Positions 37,558 to 47,999 of a stretch of DNA of 64,000 nt are shown here, one piece after another. The notes below the pieces were generated by a model, which was not told where the DNA came from, made no database searches, and was given only the letters and a program-made list of their open reading frames with translations. Source of the DNA: Bradysia coprophila (Eukaryota > Arthropoda > Insecta > Diptera > Sciaridae); contig NW_023503409.1 in assembly GCF_014529535.1 (NCBI RefSeq), positions 8,556,390 to 8,620,389 on the forward strand, given 5' to 3'. Position numbers and translations under genes: made by a program. Numbering within the stretch: position 1 is the first letter of the stretch; the number at the start of each line of letters is the position of its first letter.

Positions 37558-38561
37558 ATGCCTAGATCAAAGAGAGATAAGAAAGGTCAGTAATCAGCCG
37601 TAAAATTTAATTCAGAAAAAGAAACTAAACGAAAATCTTGTTTTAGTCTCGTTGACAAAAACAACGCGAAAAGGTCTACAGTGGAAACAACAGATAGTCG
37701 ATGACATTCGCAACTGTGTTACAAAGTATCCAAACATTTTCATGTTTTCCGTACAAAATATGCGAAACAACCTACTGAAAGACCTTCGACAGGAGTGGAA
37801 GAAAAATTCGCGGTTCATTTTCGGCAAAAATCGGATAATGCAGCTGGGACTCGGCAAATCAGAAAGTGATGAACCTGAAGTGGATCTACATAAGGTATAG
37901 AAGATGAATGTTCCTTCAGGCCCCTGATTTAAACTAAATATTTGATTCAATCATCAGCTAGCTAAACGTCTGCAGGGTCAATGCGGTTTATTATTCACTG
38001 AAAGGTCAAAAGAAGAAGTTATAGAATGGTCTCAGAACTACACAGCGTTGGAGTACGCAAGAAGTGGTTTCGTGGCAACAGAAACTGTTGTTTTACCTGA
38101 AGGTAGGGAACAATAGAAATGACTGATTTGTGGAGAGATGATGTCATTAACGAATTATTCGTAGGTCCAATGGAAGACTTTTCACATGCAATCGAGCCGC
38201 ATCTACGAGCGCTTGGTCTGCCAACTAAACTAGAAAAGGGAATCGTTACATTATATAAAGAGCACACAGTTTGTGTCAAGGATAAAGCATTGACGCCCGA
38301 ACAAGCCAGGTACACAGAACAATGATCCAACATCCAATGTTGCTTAAACATAATCGAATGTTTCGTTTTTTCAGAGTTTTAAAATTAATCGCTAAGCCAA
38401 TGGCCACATTCAATTTGGAGATAAAATGCTGCTGGACAAAAGACGGTGGTTTTGAGTCGATTGTCGATGACGAAACGGCCTCAGACAGTGGAAATGCTGA
38501 AGATGATATGGAGCAGGAAGAAGGAGATGCTGATGAAGATATGTCCGATGATGACGATTAA
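37558..38561 (+). CDS. mRTO4: Ribosome assembly factor MRT4 (mRNA turnover protein 4 homologue)
   Basis: Nucleolar paralogue of ribosomal stalk protein P0. It holds the P0 site on pre-60S particles until it is exchanged in the cytoplasm. Exons are 37558-37585, 37647-37894, 37958-38102, 38165-38309 and 38375-38561; all introns are 55-65 bases with GT-AG ends. The product is 250 residues (human about 239), beginning MPRSKRDKKVSLTKT, the family's characteristic start. The L10/P0-like domain spans roughly residues 20-180, with FMFSVQNMRNNLLKDLR, IFGKNRIMQLGLGK and the KGIVTLYKEHTVC segment. The C-terminus is an acidic Asp/Glu tail (MEQEEGDADEDMSDDDD) as in MRT4 proteins. The frame is intact throughout. 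Confidence 0.96.
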
Positions 38562-38564
38562 TCT

Positions 38565-38570
38565 AATAAA
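38565..38570 (+). terminator. Poly(A) signal of MRT4
   Basis: AATAAA lies only 4 bases after the MRT4 stop codon, which implies a very short 3' UTR unless a later signal is used. Confidence 0.6.
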
Positions 38571-39059
38571 TTTTGTTTAAAAATTTGACCGGGCAATGTT
38601 TCCATTAAAAAGTATTTTGGGAGCTAGCAATCGTCCATGAAAGTCTGGGAAATCTTATTAATTTTGGAAAGGGTACGAACTCGATGTTGTTGAGTGTTTT
38701 CTAAGAGATCATAAATTGGAGATGGCTAAGGTCGATGTAGAATGTTTCCTAAAAGCCATCCCAAAAATCATAGATTTTCCTTTCACGGAAAGCCCTTCCA
38801 CAAAAAGTAAACTTTCTTCTTGCAGAATACTATCCAAAAAATTAGAAAACGAGATCGAGATCCAAAAAGTTTCAAAAGTGGAACTATCTTCACGTTGCAT
38901 ATATGCAGCGTTACTGGCCAACTCCGAATTTCATTCATTTTTTGTTTTAAAGATTTATTTAAGAAATTTAAGAAAAGGTGGTCAGGCTAAGCCCTCATCC
39001 CAACCTGTAAAAACTTGGATCTTTTCAGAATACATTATAAATAAAAAATTTCTTCGAAA

Positions 39060-39660
39060 GGTTTCGCCGCAGGAATTGTTCCCATTACGCAACTAGCACT
39101 GTAGCGTTAAATAGCCAACGAGATTCTTTGTGTTAGATAAAATTTTGATTTCTTGTCACCAGTTAATTCCTGCAACTTCGAACCAATATTGTTGATGAAA
39201 TTTTTTGATTCTGTACTCCAAGGACCCATAGTTTCTACTGCAAATGCTAAAAGAATATAATTATTAGATCAAATTTGAATAATGTTTTCGACAAGTATGA
39301 ATCAGCGAACGTGTCTACGCAGGTTCGTCCCAGACCAATGGTTTTCCTTTAGACCATGGCGTCAAAGTTACTCCATCAGACTTCTTTCCGTCATTTCTTG
39401 ATAATTCTTTTGGTTCCAGGTGGTTTGGAATATGAAGGGACATAAGAGCTCGACTTATGATTTCATTCAGTTCTATATGATGTAGATATCTGCCTGCACT
39501 TTTTTGGCAACTCAATCCATGCAGACCTCTGGCGGATACTACAGATCCGCATAGACACTTGTGTACTAAACATATATCACAACCTAGTCGTAAACCAATA
39601 CAAATTCTTATTGAGTTACTGTCCATAAAAGTTCCAATGTTTGAAGAAGGATTTGCATGA
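39060..39660 (-). pseudogene. Broken retroelement fragment (C-terminal part of a reverse-transcriptase polyprotein)
   Basis: The minus strand encodes IRICIGLRLGCDICLVHKC, ARGLHGLSCQKSAGRY, LSRNDGKKSDGVTLTPWSKG and PLVWD. This is a conserved segment found at the C-terminal end of reverse-transcriptase-like proteins of many invertebrate retroelements. After VWD the frame is broken by one base: the expected (A)TCVDTFADSY follows in another frame. A deletion follows, then AFAVETMGPWSTESKNFINN and KFYLTQRISLAI with a stop. Frameshift, deletion and in-frame stop mark a dead copy. No catalytic core is present in the window. The exact clade is not assigned. Confidence 0.75.
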
Positions 39661-39939
39661 AGCCAGGCATTTGATTCTTAACACTTTAATGCTTTAAAAC
39701 GAGCCAGATCAAGCTTCGATGTAAAAACCAGTTCTTTCTCGCAATTCACACGAGTTTAATTTTTATTGAAAACATACGTCATTTCTTACCGGGGCATTTT
39801 ATATACAAAGTTTCTAAGATTTTCAGTGAAACTAAACAGAATTAAATCATCAATGAAGAGAAAATGAGAGATTTATTAGACCGTTCTAGTAGTTCTTCTT
39901 TGTCGCACTTTTTCTCTGTCGGATATGAAAAATATTATT

Positions 39940-40016
39940 CGTACCTTGGACTAAAAGTCTTTTTTAGCGTATTCGACGCTCTCACACGCTAAAAAAGACT
40001 TTTAGTCCTAGGTACG
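39940..40016. repeat. Hairpin element, 31-bp arms
   Basis: CGTACCTTGGACTAAAAGTC onward (39940-39970) is mirrored at 39986-40016 around a 15-base loop. A relative of its right half (ACACGCTAAAAAA..TCCTAGGTACGAAATGTACTA) recurs at about 45427-45468 inside the large hAT-like element, so this is a dispersed family. Confidence 0.8.
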
Positions 40017-40033
40017 AAATGTACTATTTTTCG

Positions 40034-40150
40034 CTTCTTCATATAGAAACCATCTAAAATAACCGTTTTTTGCGACTCTTCATAGAAACAAGCTGAAATA
40101 ACCGTTTTTTCAACTGTTTATAAAAACGAGCTAAAATAAACGTTTTTTGT
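40034..40150. repeat. Imperfect tandem repeat, about 40-bp unit, three copies
   Basis: Units of the form ATAGAAAC.A.CT.AAATAACCGTTTTTT occur three times in succession, drifting in the spacer. The block directly follows the hairpin at 39940-40016. Confidence 0.7.
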
Positions 40151-40360
40151 GCCACCGAGAATTGAAATACTCATTTTAGTGTTGTAAAGTGACTCTTTTC
40201 AGCACCCGCACCCGTTTGATGTGATATTACAACACTCAAAGCAGTGTTGATATGGAATTTGTATGAGTTGTTACAGCAAATTTGAAGAGTGATTGTTTAC
40301 AATGAAAATTATGATTTTTTGTGCTCTTGTCTATTTCAATTCTCGGTCGGCACAAAGCAT

Positions 40361-40457
40361 GATGTGTTACACGTATTGTAATGAGATTTTTTCAGCACAC
40401 GACCCAATTAGGTCTAGTGCTGAAAAAATCAACATTACAATACTTGTAACACAACAT
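40361..40457. repeat. Foldback element, about 45-bp arms
   Basis: GATGTGTTACACGTATTGTA at 40361 is mirrored by TACAATACTTGTAACACAAC ending near 40457, and the inner arms TTTTTTCAGCAC/GTGCTGAAAAAA pair precisely. The loop is a few bases. There is no coding capacity. Confidence 0.8.
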
Positions 40458-40510
40458 ACTATATCAACTCGCATACTAAAGTTACTTTAGTATATAATAC
40501 AGTGACACAA

Positions 40511-40750
40511 GTTAACTCAATGAATGTACAAACCAGGTATGGTCTATCTATGCAAACCGGAGGAAATAGCGATTTCATATAAACAAACTCACCTTTCAAT
40601 GATTTTCATTCATGAGTTTCTTTATATGAAATCGCTATTTCCTCCAAAGTTCTGAAAGAACCTTGATTTCCTCCGCTCCATACAAATTTTGACAATACCA
40701 ATTTTTTGACAATTCGACAATACCAACAGAGTATACTTTCATTGAGTTAA
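40511..40750. mobile_element. MITE with inverted ends enclosing a second palindrome
   Basis: The ends are GTTAACTCAATGAATGTAC (40511-40529) and its near-perfect inverted copy at about 40731-40750. Inside is an independent 33-bp-arm palindrome (GGAGGAAATAGCGATTTCAT, 40559-40592, mirrored at 40613-40645). This is either a nested insertion or an element carrying its own hairpin. The target duplication was not resolved. Confidence 0.7.
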
Positions 40751-40770
40751 CTCACAATGTCAATTTCTGT

Positions 40771-41383
40771 GCCTTTAGAATCATAATTCGACGTATTTCG
40801 TCACTGCACCTACGATCGAAAAGTGATTGCTAAGAAAAGCTGAAATTGTTGAAATGTTTTTGTTTTGTTTTTATGACCCTTACGGCACAGAAAACGTAGT
40901 TCGTGACTCGTGACGAAAGCAAAATTTTTTCAGGACACGTCTTAAGCTTGTCCTATTCGGCTTCGCCTCGTTAGGTTTTTTCATCTTTTCGAATTTTTGC
41001 TTTGATGGCAACCCTATACCAATGACAGTACTGTCAAGACCATATGACCGAGGATTTATCATTCGATGCAAAGCAAAATGTTAACCAACTTAATATAACC
41101 TAGACACTGTTTTGATGGTCTCACGCCGTACACAAATACCGAAATCTGTTTTTGGAACGACTTTACGTCATTCTTTGTTATTCCATTAAACGTTGTTTGT
41201 TGCTTTGCCAACTGTTATCAACTCAAATTGACCTTTCCGGTTATCGTACAATTGTTTTCGTCCAGAACAGAAGTGAATCCACTTTCAGTCGTAACAGTTG
41301 CACAGAAGTTCCATAACTACAGTCGAATTTTGCCAGAGAAACTTCCTAAGGATTTTGGGTGGATACTAAACGAGAAAATAAGA
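40771..41383 (+). other. Intergenic and probable promoter region of AdSL
   Basis: No gene is recognised here. The open frame running into the AdSL coding exon from about 41228 has no ATG before 41384 and no similarity to the family, so it is treated as 5' leader. A small GC-richer patch (CTATTCGGCTTCGCCTCG) lies near 40950. Confidence 0.4.
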
Positions 41384-42953
41384 ATGGAAAGCAATCATAA
41401 CACCTATGTGTCCCCGTTGAGCACACGCTATGCTAGCAAAGAAATGCTGTACATTTTCAGTGATCAGCACAAATTTTCCACTTGGCGCAAGTTGTGGATT
41501 ATGCTGGCCAAAGGTAAACAGGTGAGTTATGAACTGTAATGATTCCTTGTCAAGTAAAAGACAATCAATTGTGTTTCAAATCCAGGAGCTGGGTCTAAAT
41601 ATATCAACCGAACAAATTGAACAAATGGAGGCTAATTGGGACAAGGTGGATTTCAAGAAAGCTGCTGCAGAAGAACGTTTAACACGTCATGATGTAATGG
41701 CCCATGTTCACGTATTTGCGGAACAATGTCCACTAGCTGCACCAATTATCCATTTAGGGGCCACATCCTGCTATGTTGGCGACAATACCGACCTCATTTC
41801 GATCCGAAGTGCCTTGAAACTTGTGCTGCCGAAGCTCGCACAAGTGATCCATTGTTTGACCAGCTTCGCTAAAGAATATCGGTACAACGACGAGCTGTAT
41901 TTGTCACGTTGAGTTGTCAGATCTGACGATTTTCGTTTTAGTTCTCTGCCGACACTTGGTTTTACCCATTTGCAACCAGCTCAGCTGACTACCGTCGGAA
42001 AACGGGCAACATTGTGGATATCCGAACTTCTAATGGATGAACGGGCATTGAGTAGATGTTTGAATGATCTACGCTTTCGCGGTGTGAAAGGCACGACCGG
42101 AACTCAGGCTTCCTTTTTGCAACTTTTTAACGGCGACGGTGAAAAGGTCAAGGCACTTGATGAACGCGTTGCTAAATTGGCTGGATTCGATAAGTGCTAT
42201 GCGGTGACCGGTCAAACCTACAGTCGAAAGGTTGACCTGGAAATTGTCAGCGCACTGGCAAGTTTAGGGGCCACCATCTACAAATTCGGTTGTGACATTC
42301 GCTTACTGATGTCTCGGAAAGAGATCGAGGAACCGTTTGAATCGACTCAAATTGGCTCGTCGGCGATGGCTTACAAACGCAATCCGATGAGATCGGAAAG
42401 ATGTTGCTCGCTGGCCAGACATCTGATGACACTTCATGCGAATGCTGCCAATACGTTCTCTTCGCAATGGTTCGAACGAACGTTGGATGATTCGGCCAAT
42501 CGTAGAATCACCTTGCCGGAAAGTTTTCTCTGTGCCGATGCATTGCTGACGACTATGCTGAATATCACACAAGGCCTGGTCGTTTATCCGAAAGTAATTG
42601 AACGTAATATCAGTTTCGAATTGCCGTTCATGGCCACCGAAAATATCATCATGGCCATGTGTAAGGATGGCGGTGATCGACAGATTTGTCACGAAAAGAT
42701 TAGAGTGCTGTCACACGAAGCCGGCGAGCAAGTCAAACGATTCGGCCGAGACAATGATTTGGTGAGTCGCATCAAGAACGATGCCTATTTTGCACCTATT
42801 CTGCCGCATCTGGACGAAATCTTGAACCCGCAAACATTTATTGGTCGAGCTCCCGAACAAGTGGACGAATTTGTGAGAGAAGAAGTTGAACCGATTTTGG
42901 CGAAATATGCGGATGATGTGTCCAAGATAACCACTGTCGTTTTGACTATCTAG
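41384..42953 (+). CDS. AdSL: Adenylosuccinate lyase
   Basis: Cytosolic fumarase/aspartase-superfamily homotetramer. It catalyses two fumarate-releasing steps, SAICAR to AICAR in de novo purine synthesis and adenylosuccinate to AMP in the purine nucleotide cycle. Exons are 41384-41521, 41586-41881 and 41942-42953; two 60-64-base GT-AG introns join in phase to 481 residues, the family's usual length (human 484). The start [18 protein letters not shown] was chosen because it directly precedes the conserved SPL.(S/T)RYAS motif. Visible motifs are the substrate-binding RHDVMAHVH (residues 80-88), [12 protein letters not shown], the catalytic-His segment [12 protein letters not shown] (His154), [11 protein letters not shown], and the superfamily signature [10 protein letters not shown] (284-293) carrying the catalytic Ser. 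Intact and surely functional. Confidence 0.97.
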
Positions 42954-42963
42954 ATTTGTATTA

Positions 42964-42969
42964 AATAAA
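42964..42969 (+). terminator. Poly(A) signal of AdSL
   Basis: AATAAA starts 11 bases after the stop codon and is followed by a T-rich stretch near 43000-43030. The 3' UTR is therefore very short. Confidence 0.65.
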
Positions 42970-43654
42970 CGAGCCGTCATTAGGCACCCAGTTACTTTAA
43001 TGGTCTCTTTTTATTCATTTATCAAAAAAGTTGGAATTTTACCCGAAAGCAATTTTTGTAATTCAGTAATAATATGTCCGACCATGCCGACCATACACAT
43101 TGTATGCAGGGAAATAATTCGTTACATGAGCGATCAATTTGTGATACGAGTCAAACTCACGCGTTCACAAAATTGATTCAGGAAATTGATCCAAAATTCT
43201 AAATCCGAATTCAAGTCCTATACAAATTCAGATACAAAGTCCCGGAATCAGGAACTCATTCGAGCCAAACAGGAACACAACTAATTTGCAACACACTTCT
43301 TTGCAACTGATAAAATTATGGAAAAATTGCAGGCGACAGGCGACTGTATTCATTTGTTTGAGCAAGTGAGTCAAAAATGATATCAATTTTGGTCCTAATG
43401 CGTTCCACAGTCTATAGTTAAGTCATTGAATCGAAATAACTGCGTGCAACAAGATCAACAAAAAATTCGTAATTTTTTGGAACTCTGAACATCAGAAAGA
43501 AAATGATTCGAAAGTCTTAAATGAGCACGATTCCGGATTACGGTATCGGTGTGAGACGGTTCAGATATCGATTCAGTTTAGGCTCGCCGTGCACTGCACA
43601 TTGAGGAGTCGTGGAAATTTTTTACTTTGTACTTACGGTCAATTCATTTCGTAT
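42970..43654. other. Intergenic spacer between AdSL and the transposon cluster
   Basis: Ordinary AT-rich sequence. No gene, RNA or repeat structure was recognised. Confidence 0.5.
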
Positions 43655-43869
43655 TAACCTGTTAGTGTTACAGACGGGAAGCATCAAGAGAAGCATATGA
43701 TCAGTATTATTGTTGGGTCTATTACTTCCACCGATCAAAGTATTTTTTATCGGTTGATTTCAAATCTTGTACTTCAATTGTTTTAACACGCATTTCACCA
43801 TATAAAGGACCATATTACTCAGAGCTTGTCATTATTTCTGTCGTCGTTATCGATAACAGACGAATAACC
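43655..43869 (+). mobile_element. TAACCTGTTACA MITE family, copy 1 (right end lost)
   Basis: It starts TAACCTGTTA with a 6-base insertion before CAGACGGGAAGC, then follows the family body: TCAGTATTATTG, GGGTCTATTACTTCC, ATCAAAGTATTTT, GGACCATATTAC, GAGCTTGTCATTA, CGTTATCGATAACAGA. It stops at GAATAACC, where the terminal inverted repeat seen in copy 3 is missing. Confidence 0.75.
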
Positions 43870-44025
43870 TACTAATAAACATTGTGACTATTTTTTTCGG
43901 TTTTTTTTCGGCCTATTCATTATTTGCCAACTCTGTTAATAGATTTATTTCATCTTTCTTGTTGGTTTTCAGGAGCATAAGCAACACCCTGAATCGTTCG
44001 ATGTACTTAATTTTAGACCTGGAAG

Positions 44026-44237
44026 CAGGGACTATTTTTGAGAAATTCTTTGAGAAATTTTGAGAAATTTGAGGAATTCTTGAGAAATTCTTTGAGAAAT
44101 CTTTGAGAAATTTTTGAGAAATTTTTTATATTTTTGAGAAAATTTGAGAATTTTGAGAAATTTGAGAAATTTTTGAGAAATTCTTTGAGAAATAATTGAG
44201 AAATTTTGAGAAATTCGATTTCTCAAAATAGTCCCTG
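44026..44237. mobile_element. Short hAT-type MITE with perfect 8-bp target duplication
   Basis: The ends are CAGGGACTATTTTTGAGAAAT and its inverted copy (20 of 21 bases or better), and the element is flanked by CCTGGAAG at 44018-44025 and 44238-44245. The 212-bp interior is almost entirely a degenerate tandem of TTTGAGAAATT. The CAGGG terminus and the 8-bp duplication assign it to the hAT superfamily. The same first nine bases start the much larger element at 45224. Confidence 0.9.
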
Positions 44238-44318
44238 CCTGGAAGGCATGACAAACGTTCAACAATAGGAAGGAAATGTTATGCCTTCATTCAATTGTTC
44301 CTTCCTTTGAAACACATT

Positions 44319-44505
44319 TAACCTGTTACATACGGCAAGCATATGATCAGTATTATTATCGGGTCTATCACTTCCATCGATCAAAGTATTTTCAATCGGT
44401 TGATTTCAATTCTTGTCCTTCATTTTTTTTAACATACATTTTACTGTATAAAGGACCATATTACCCAGAGCTTGTCATTTTTTTTGTCGTCTTATATACC
44501 CTAAA
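44319..44505 (+). mobile_element. TAACCTGTTACA MITE family, copy 2 (right end lost)
   Basis: It begins TAACCTGTTACATACGGCAAG and follows the same body as copies 1 and 3 through GAGCTTGTCATTTTTTTTGTCGT, then loses similarity near 44505 without its right inverted end. It lies about 450 bases after copy 1, with the small hAT element between them. Confidence 0.75.
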
Positions 44506-44924
44506 ACGTTCTACATCGCAAAGTATATTCGATGTGTTTGTTTATATAGAAGAATGATGATAGTTATTTATGACATCGAGTGCAAAGTACCATATTAGGC
44601 TCTAGATGTGTAATTATAACCGAGGTCATCATACACATCGTGATGGCTCATTTTTTTTGTATTTTAATAGCGCAACTAATAAAACAACGGTTTCGAGAAG
44701 TAAAATTAAATATTTTGGGGTCAGAAAATAATGCATGTTTGCCAATTGAACCTCAGAAAAAATCAGGTGCAAGATTACATAAGGTGACGTGCAGGAAAGC
44801 TACCACATAAAAGGGAGAAAAGTTGATATCAGTGGCGTTTCGCTCCAAGCTCCAACCTAGGTAGTTCATCTCTTTACAAAATAAAATGCAAAACGGTCTC
44901 TTACGACGTGAACTATATTTGCTA

Positions 44925-45011
44925 GTCTTGCTGTGACATTTTTTGTTGAGGGAAGGTTGTCTTTCGAGCTGAAGGCAAACAACGCCTCAACAAAAACTGT
45001 ACCAGCAAGAC
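44925..45011. repeat. Inverted repeat with about 27-bp arms
   Basis: GTCTTGCTGTGACATTTTTT onward (44925-44951) is mirrored at 44985-45011 with a few mismatches, around a loop of about 33 bases. It is another small foldback in the 43.6-47.1 kb transposon cluster. Confidence 0.6.
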
Positions 45012-45365
45012 AGTACGCCATCGGCTAGAAACACAGCCTTTTCTCAACTCCGCAACTCTGTTTTCATGTGACAGACAAGACAATAATAGTAGTTTGCATG
45101 ACTAGGGATAAAAAGATGTAAAGTAGAGTTTTCGTGTGAATTTTGTTGATCCGAGGCGAAGCCGAGTTCAATAAACACACGAAATGCTGAGTGCGTCGAA
45201 AGTAGTGCTTGAAACATGAAAAGCAGGGACTAAAATAAGGATTTCTGTGCAGGTGGGAAACTTTTCGAAGGGGCGCCTAAACACAAAATTTTGGGCGCCA
45301 AAATAAAAATTTTTATCCAAAAATAATATCATGCGTTCAGGACGTTGACGTAAATATATTTTTGA

Positions 45366-45456
45366 TACCTAGGACCCGAAACGTGCGACTTCGTCTTCGC
45401 CTTCGGCTCTGTCTGGAAACTTCTTACACGCTAAAAAAAGACCTAGGTCCTAGGTA
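45366..45456. repeat. Hairpin fragment related to 39940-40016
   Basis: TACCTAGGACC (45366-45376) pairs with GGTCCTAGGTA (45446-45456). The right side continues into CGAAATGTACTATT exactly as the element at 39940-40016 does. Confidence 0.65.
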
Positions 45457-45577
45457 CGAAATGTACTATTACGATTTAAAGGGAATTATTCCCCTGACCG
45501 TAAGTCTAGGGTCTTTCATCCAAAAAATCATTCAAAATGTCAAAATGTAAAGTCTAGTCAAGTTGCCGATCATACCT

Positions 45578-45702
45578 GATAATTATCTGCAATTTTCTGG
45601 AATTTAATTTTTCGGTCATGTTAGGGGTGTATTTTTACCTGTGGAAAATGCGTCCACAATATGACCTAAAAATCAAATTCCAGAAAATTGCAGATAATTA
45701 TC
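45578..45702. repeat. Nested foldback, 44-bp arms
   Basis: GATAATTATCTGCAATTTTC at 45578 is mirrored by the block ending 45702. The arms match nearly throughout and include AATTTTCTGGAATTT and GGTCAT. Confidence 0.8.
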
Positions 45703-45837
45703 GGTCTACTGGACTAAAAGGTGTTTTTGGTAGAATATCAGCCCTAAAAATCACAATAGTGGTGAGTTCTTGGGTATGAGGGTGAGTTTTGTCTATAATT
45801 TATATCTCTCGATGGATGTAACTGAAAATTCTGAAAA

Positions 45838-46098
45838 AATTCTCAAGTAACGTCTGTAACATCTGTGATTTTTGCAGAATTTTTGGACCCCTACTTAGAG
45901 GTAAAAATATTTTTTCAAATATTCTGAGTAAATTACAGAATATAGGCACATTCCATGAAGACAAATCAAGTGACCAAAAACGGTAGTAGCACTTTTGTCT
46001 AGCATATGGAAAAAAATCATTGAATTTTTTCATCGATAAATAGGGGTCCAAAAAACCTGAAAAAATCTCGGATGTTTACAGACATTTTTTGAGAATTT
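45838..46098. repeat. Nested foldback, about 60-bp arms
   Basis: The arm 45838-45898 (AATTCTCAAG..GTCTGTAACATC..TTTTTGGACCCCTA) is mirrored at 46036-46098 with about 80 percent identity by eye. The spacer is about 137 bases. Confidence 0.7.
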
Positions 46099-46189
46099 CT
46101 ACCGATTTTTACGTTAACACACCAGAGAGAAATAAATGAGAAACAAAATACACATTTTTGTTAATAACTCCATTTTGGAGTTTCATACG

Positions 46190-46882
46190 CCACACAGTGT
46201 TCCAAAACGTTACTGCCACATTCATAAATCTATTTTTGACATCAGTACGTCACTTTGCGACCCCTTTATGTCCGGTATTACCCTACAGTAACAGTAGACT
46301 TTCGAAAAACCAAGAAAAAATTTTGTTGGTTTTTTGGGTTTTGGAGCCCATTTTCCCCGTGAGGGGTTTGTAAATTTTCCATGTTAAATATAAAAAACCT
46401 AAGGACGTTGCAACTTGCATTGAGACACCTCAAGCATACTCCTTATGGTATTTTCTATGTTCCCCTGCCTCTCGCCTTCACATACTACTGCAGAAATGTT
46501 AGAGACAACGATTTTATTTCATAAGGCTTTTTTGAATTTTTTTGGTTATTGATGAAAATTTGGAATAAGAGATCTGTTTTACAGCGATTGGTGAGCAGGT
46601 AGGTTCGGGAACATAGAAAATACCATAAGGAGTATGCTTGAGGTGTCTCAATGCAAGTTGCAACGTCCTTAGGATTTTTATATTTAACATGGAAAATTTA
46701 CAAACCCCTCACAGGGAAAATGGGCTCCAAAACCCAAAAAACCAACAAAATTTTTTCTTGGTTTTTCGAAAGTCTACTGTTACTGTAGGGTAATTCCGGA
46801 CATAAAGGGGTCGCAAAGTGACGTACTGATGTCAAAAATAGATTTATGAATGTGGCAGTAACGTTTTGGAACACTGTGCGCC
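46190..46882. repeat. Largest nested foldback, about 285-bp arms, 120-bp spacer
   Basis: Left arm 46190-46475 and right arm 46595-46882 are inverted copies with only scattered mismatches (for example GTATTACC versus GTAATTCC, and GGTTTTTTGG on both). Arm identity is far higher than that of the neighbouring palindromes, so it is either the latest insertion or kept uniform by gene conversion. Confidence 0.88.
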
Positions 46883-47052
46883 ACTCCACTGAAAGTAGTT
46901 CTAGGCCAAGACCTTTCGAATGATTTAGTTCCTTTAGTGTTACTTTTTACATGCCAACCCTATTTTCTTTCCATTTTTTTTTAGTTTTTAGGAAAGTGAA
47001 AGCTACAAAATTCCCACCTGCGATGTTCCTTAGTTTAGTCCCTGATGAAAAG

Positions 47053-47848
47053 TACAGTTTTCGACGCTTGTAGCATGTAAAATAAATTTACCGCTAAAAT
47101 TTGCTGATCCGAGTATTAAAAGCATAAAAATGCTGCTCAGAAAAGAATAAAATTGTAAATGGGATACCAAGAGCAGCCGTCGAGTCATTGAGTGTTAGAT
47201 TTTCTATTTTTCACTTAATTTCTCACTTTAAATGGGACAGATTGACACTATTGTACTGCACATTTGTGTTTCTTTAAAATCTAAAGTTAGTCCAGCTTTT
47301 AAAAAAAATGGACTCAGTCTTTTGCGCGCACGTCTGAAAATACCTACTCCTTTTCCCCGCATAATTTGAAGCTGAAATACCCATACTTACCTGCCACTTT
47401 TTAAAAGATTCGGGTAATTTCCTTGAACAAAAGATCAGATAATTTATAAAAACGAAAAGTTTTTTATTTTGTTTTTTCTTTATTTATTGCCAATTTAGCT
47501 TTGATTTAGCCATGCTCTGGATGTATAATAAATTATGTTTTTTGATGAATTGATTTTTTTTTTCTTCATTTTCTTGCAGCTAGATCTAATAGTAATGATG
47601 ATATTTAATAACTATGGTACGTTTCATTGAAGAACATTTTTTTGCATTTACTTTTTCGAATAGAATACAATTAAATAGATAGAATTATGACTTATTATAA
47701 GTACTAAACAGGATGTAAAAGGAAACGATTTTTTGTAAAACAAATATTAAAAAAAAAAAAGTTGGAAACAGAAATTTACAAATTTCTTGCTCTAAATAAT
47801 TGGTGGTGTAGGTAAGGTATACAACGATAAAGACATTTAGCAAATTTT
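47053..47848. other. AT-rich spacer between the hAT element and the lipin 3' end
   Basis: No gene is recognised. Two or more minus-strand AATAAA motifs near 47475-47485 could serve as distal poly(A) signals for lipin. Confidence 0.4.
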
Positions 47849-47854
47849 TTTATT
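47849..47854 (-). terminator. Candidate poly(A) signal for the canonical lipin terminal exon
   Basis: AATAAA on the minus strand, about 145 bases after the stop codon at 48000. Confidence 0.4.
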
Positions 47855-47999
47855 TTACTTTCTTGTAGCATCAGTTTACTTTTAGCATCGATATTTTGAA
47901 AAATAAAGCCTTGTAAATAGCGCACGACAAAGCAGACCACATACAGTTGAATATTATATATAAGACTGTTGTAGGCAGCAAGTATCTTGTGTAGTCTGT

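Larger units (their letters stand above)
45224..47044. mobile_element. 1.8-kb hAT-type element with nested palindromes, perfect 8-bp duplication
   Basis: The left end is CAGGGACTAAAATAAGGA, the right end is its inverted copy with one mismatch, and a second matching block (GCAGGTGGGAA) extends the terminal repeat to about 35 bp. Flanks are ATGAAAAG at 45216-45223 and 47045-47052. The interior has no transposase. It holds four independent inverted repeats: 45366-45456, 45578-45702, 45838-46098 and 46190-46882. Two apparent open frames inside it, one per strand, encode nearly the same peptide only because they are the two arms of the largest palindrome, so neither is a gene. It needs a trans-acting hAT transposase. 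Confidence 0.88.

Noticed and set aside
38662..39096. Plus-strand open frame with a partial internal echo (VVECFLRDHK / DVECFLKAIPK)
   Set aside because: No known family. Its 3' part overlaps the minus-strand retroelement fragment, so at least part is a shadow; possibly flanking element DNA.
46158..46889. Two open frames on opposite strands encoding almost the same 62-residue peptide
   Set aside because: They are the two arms of one palindrome. Similarity reflects DNA symmetry, not protein selection.
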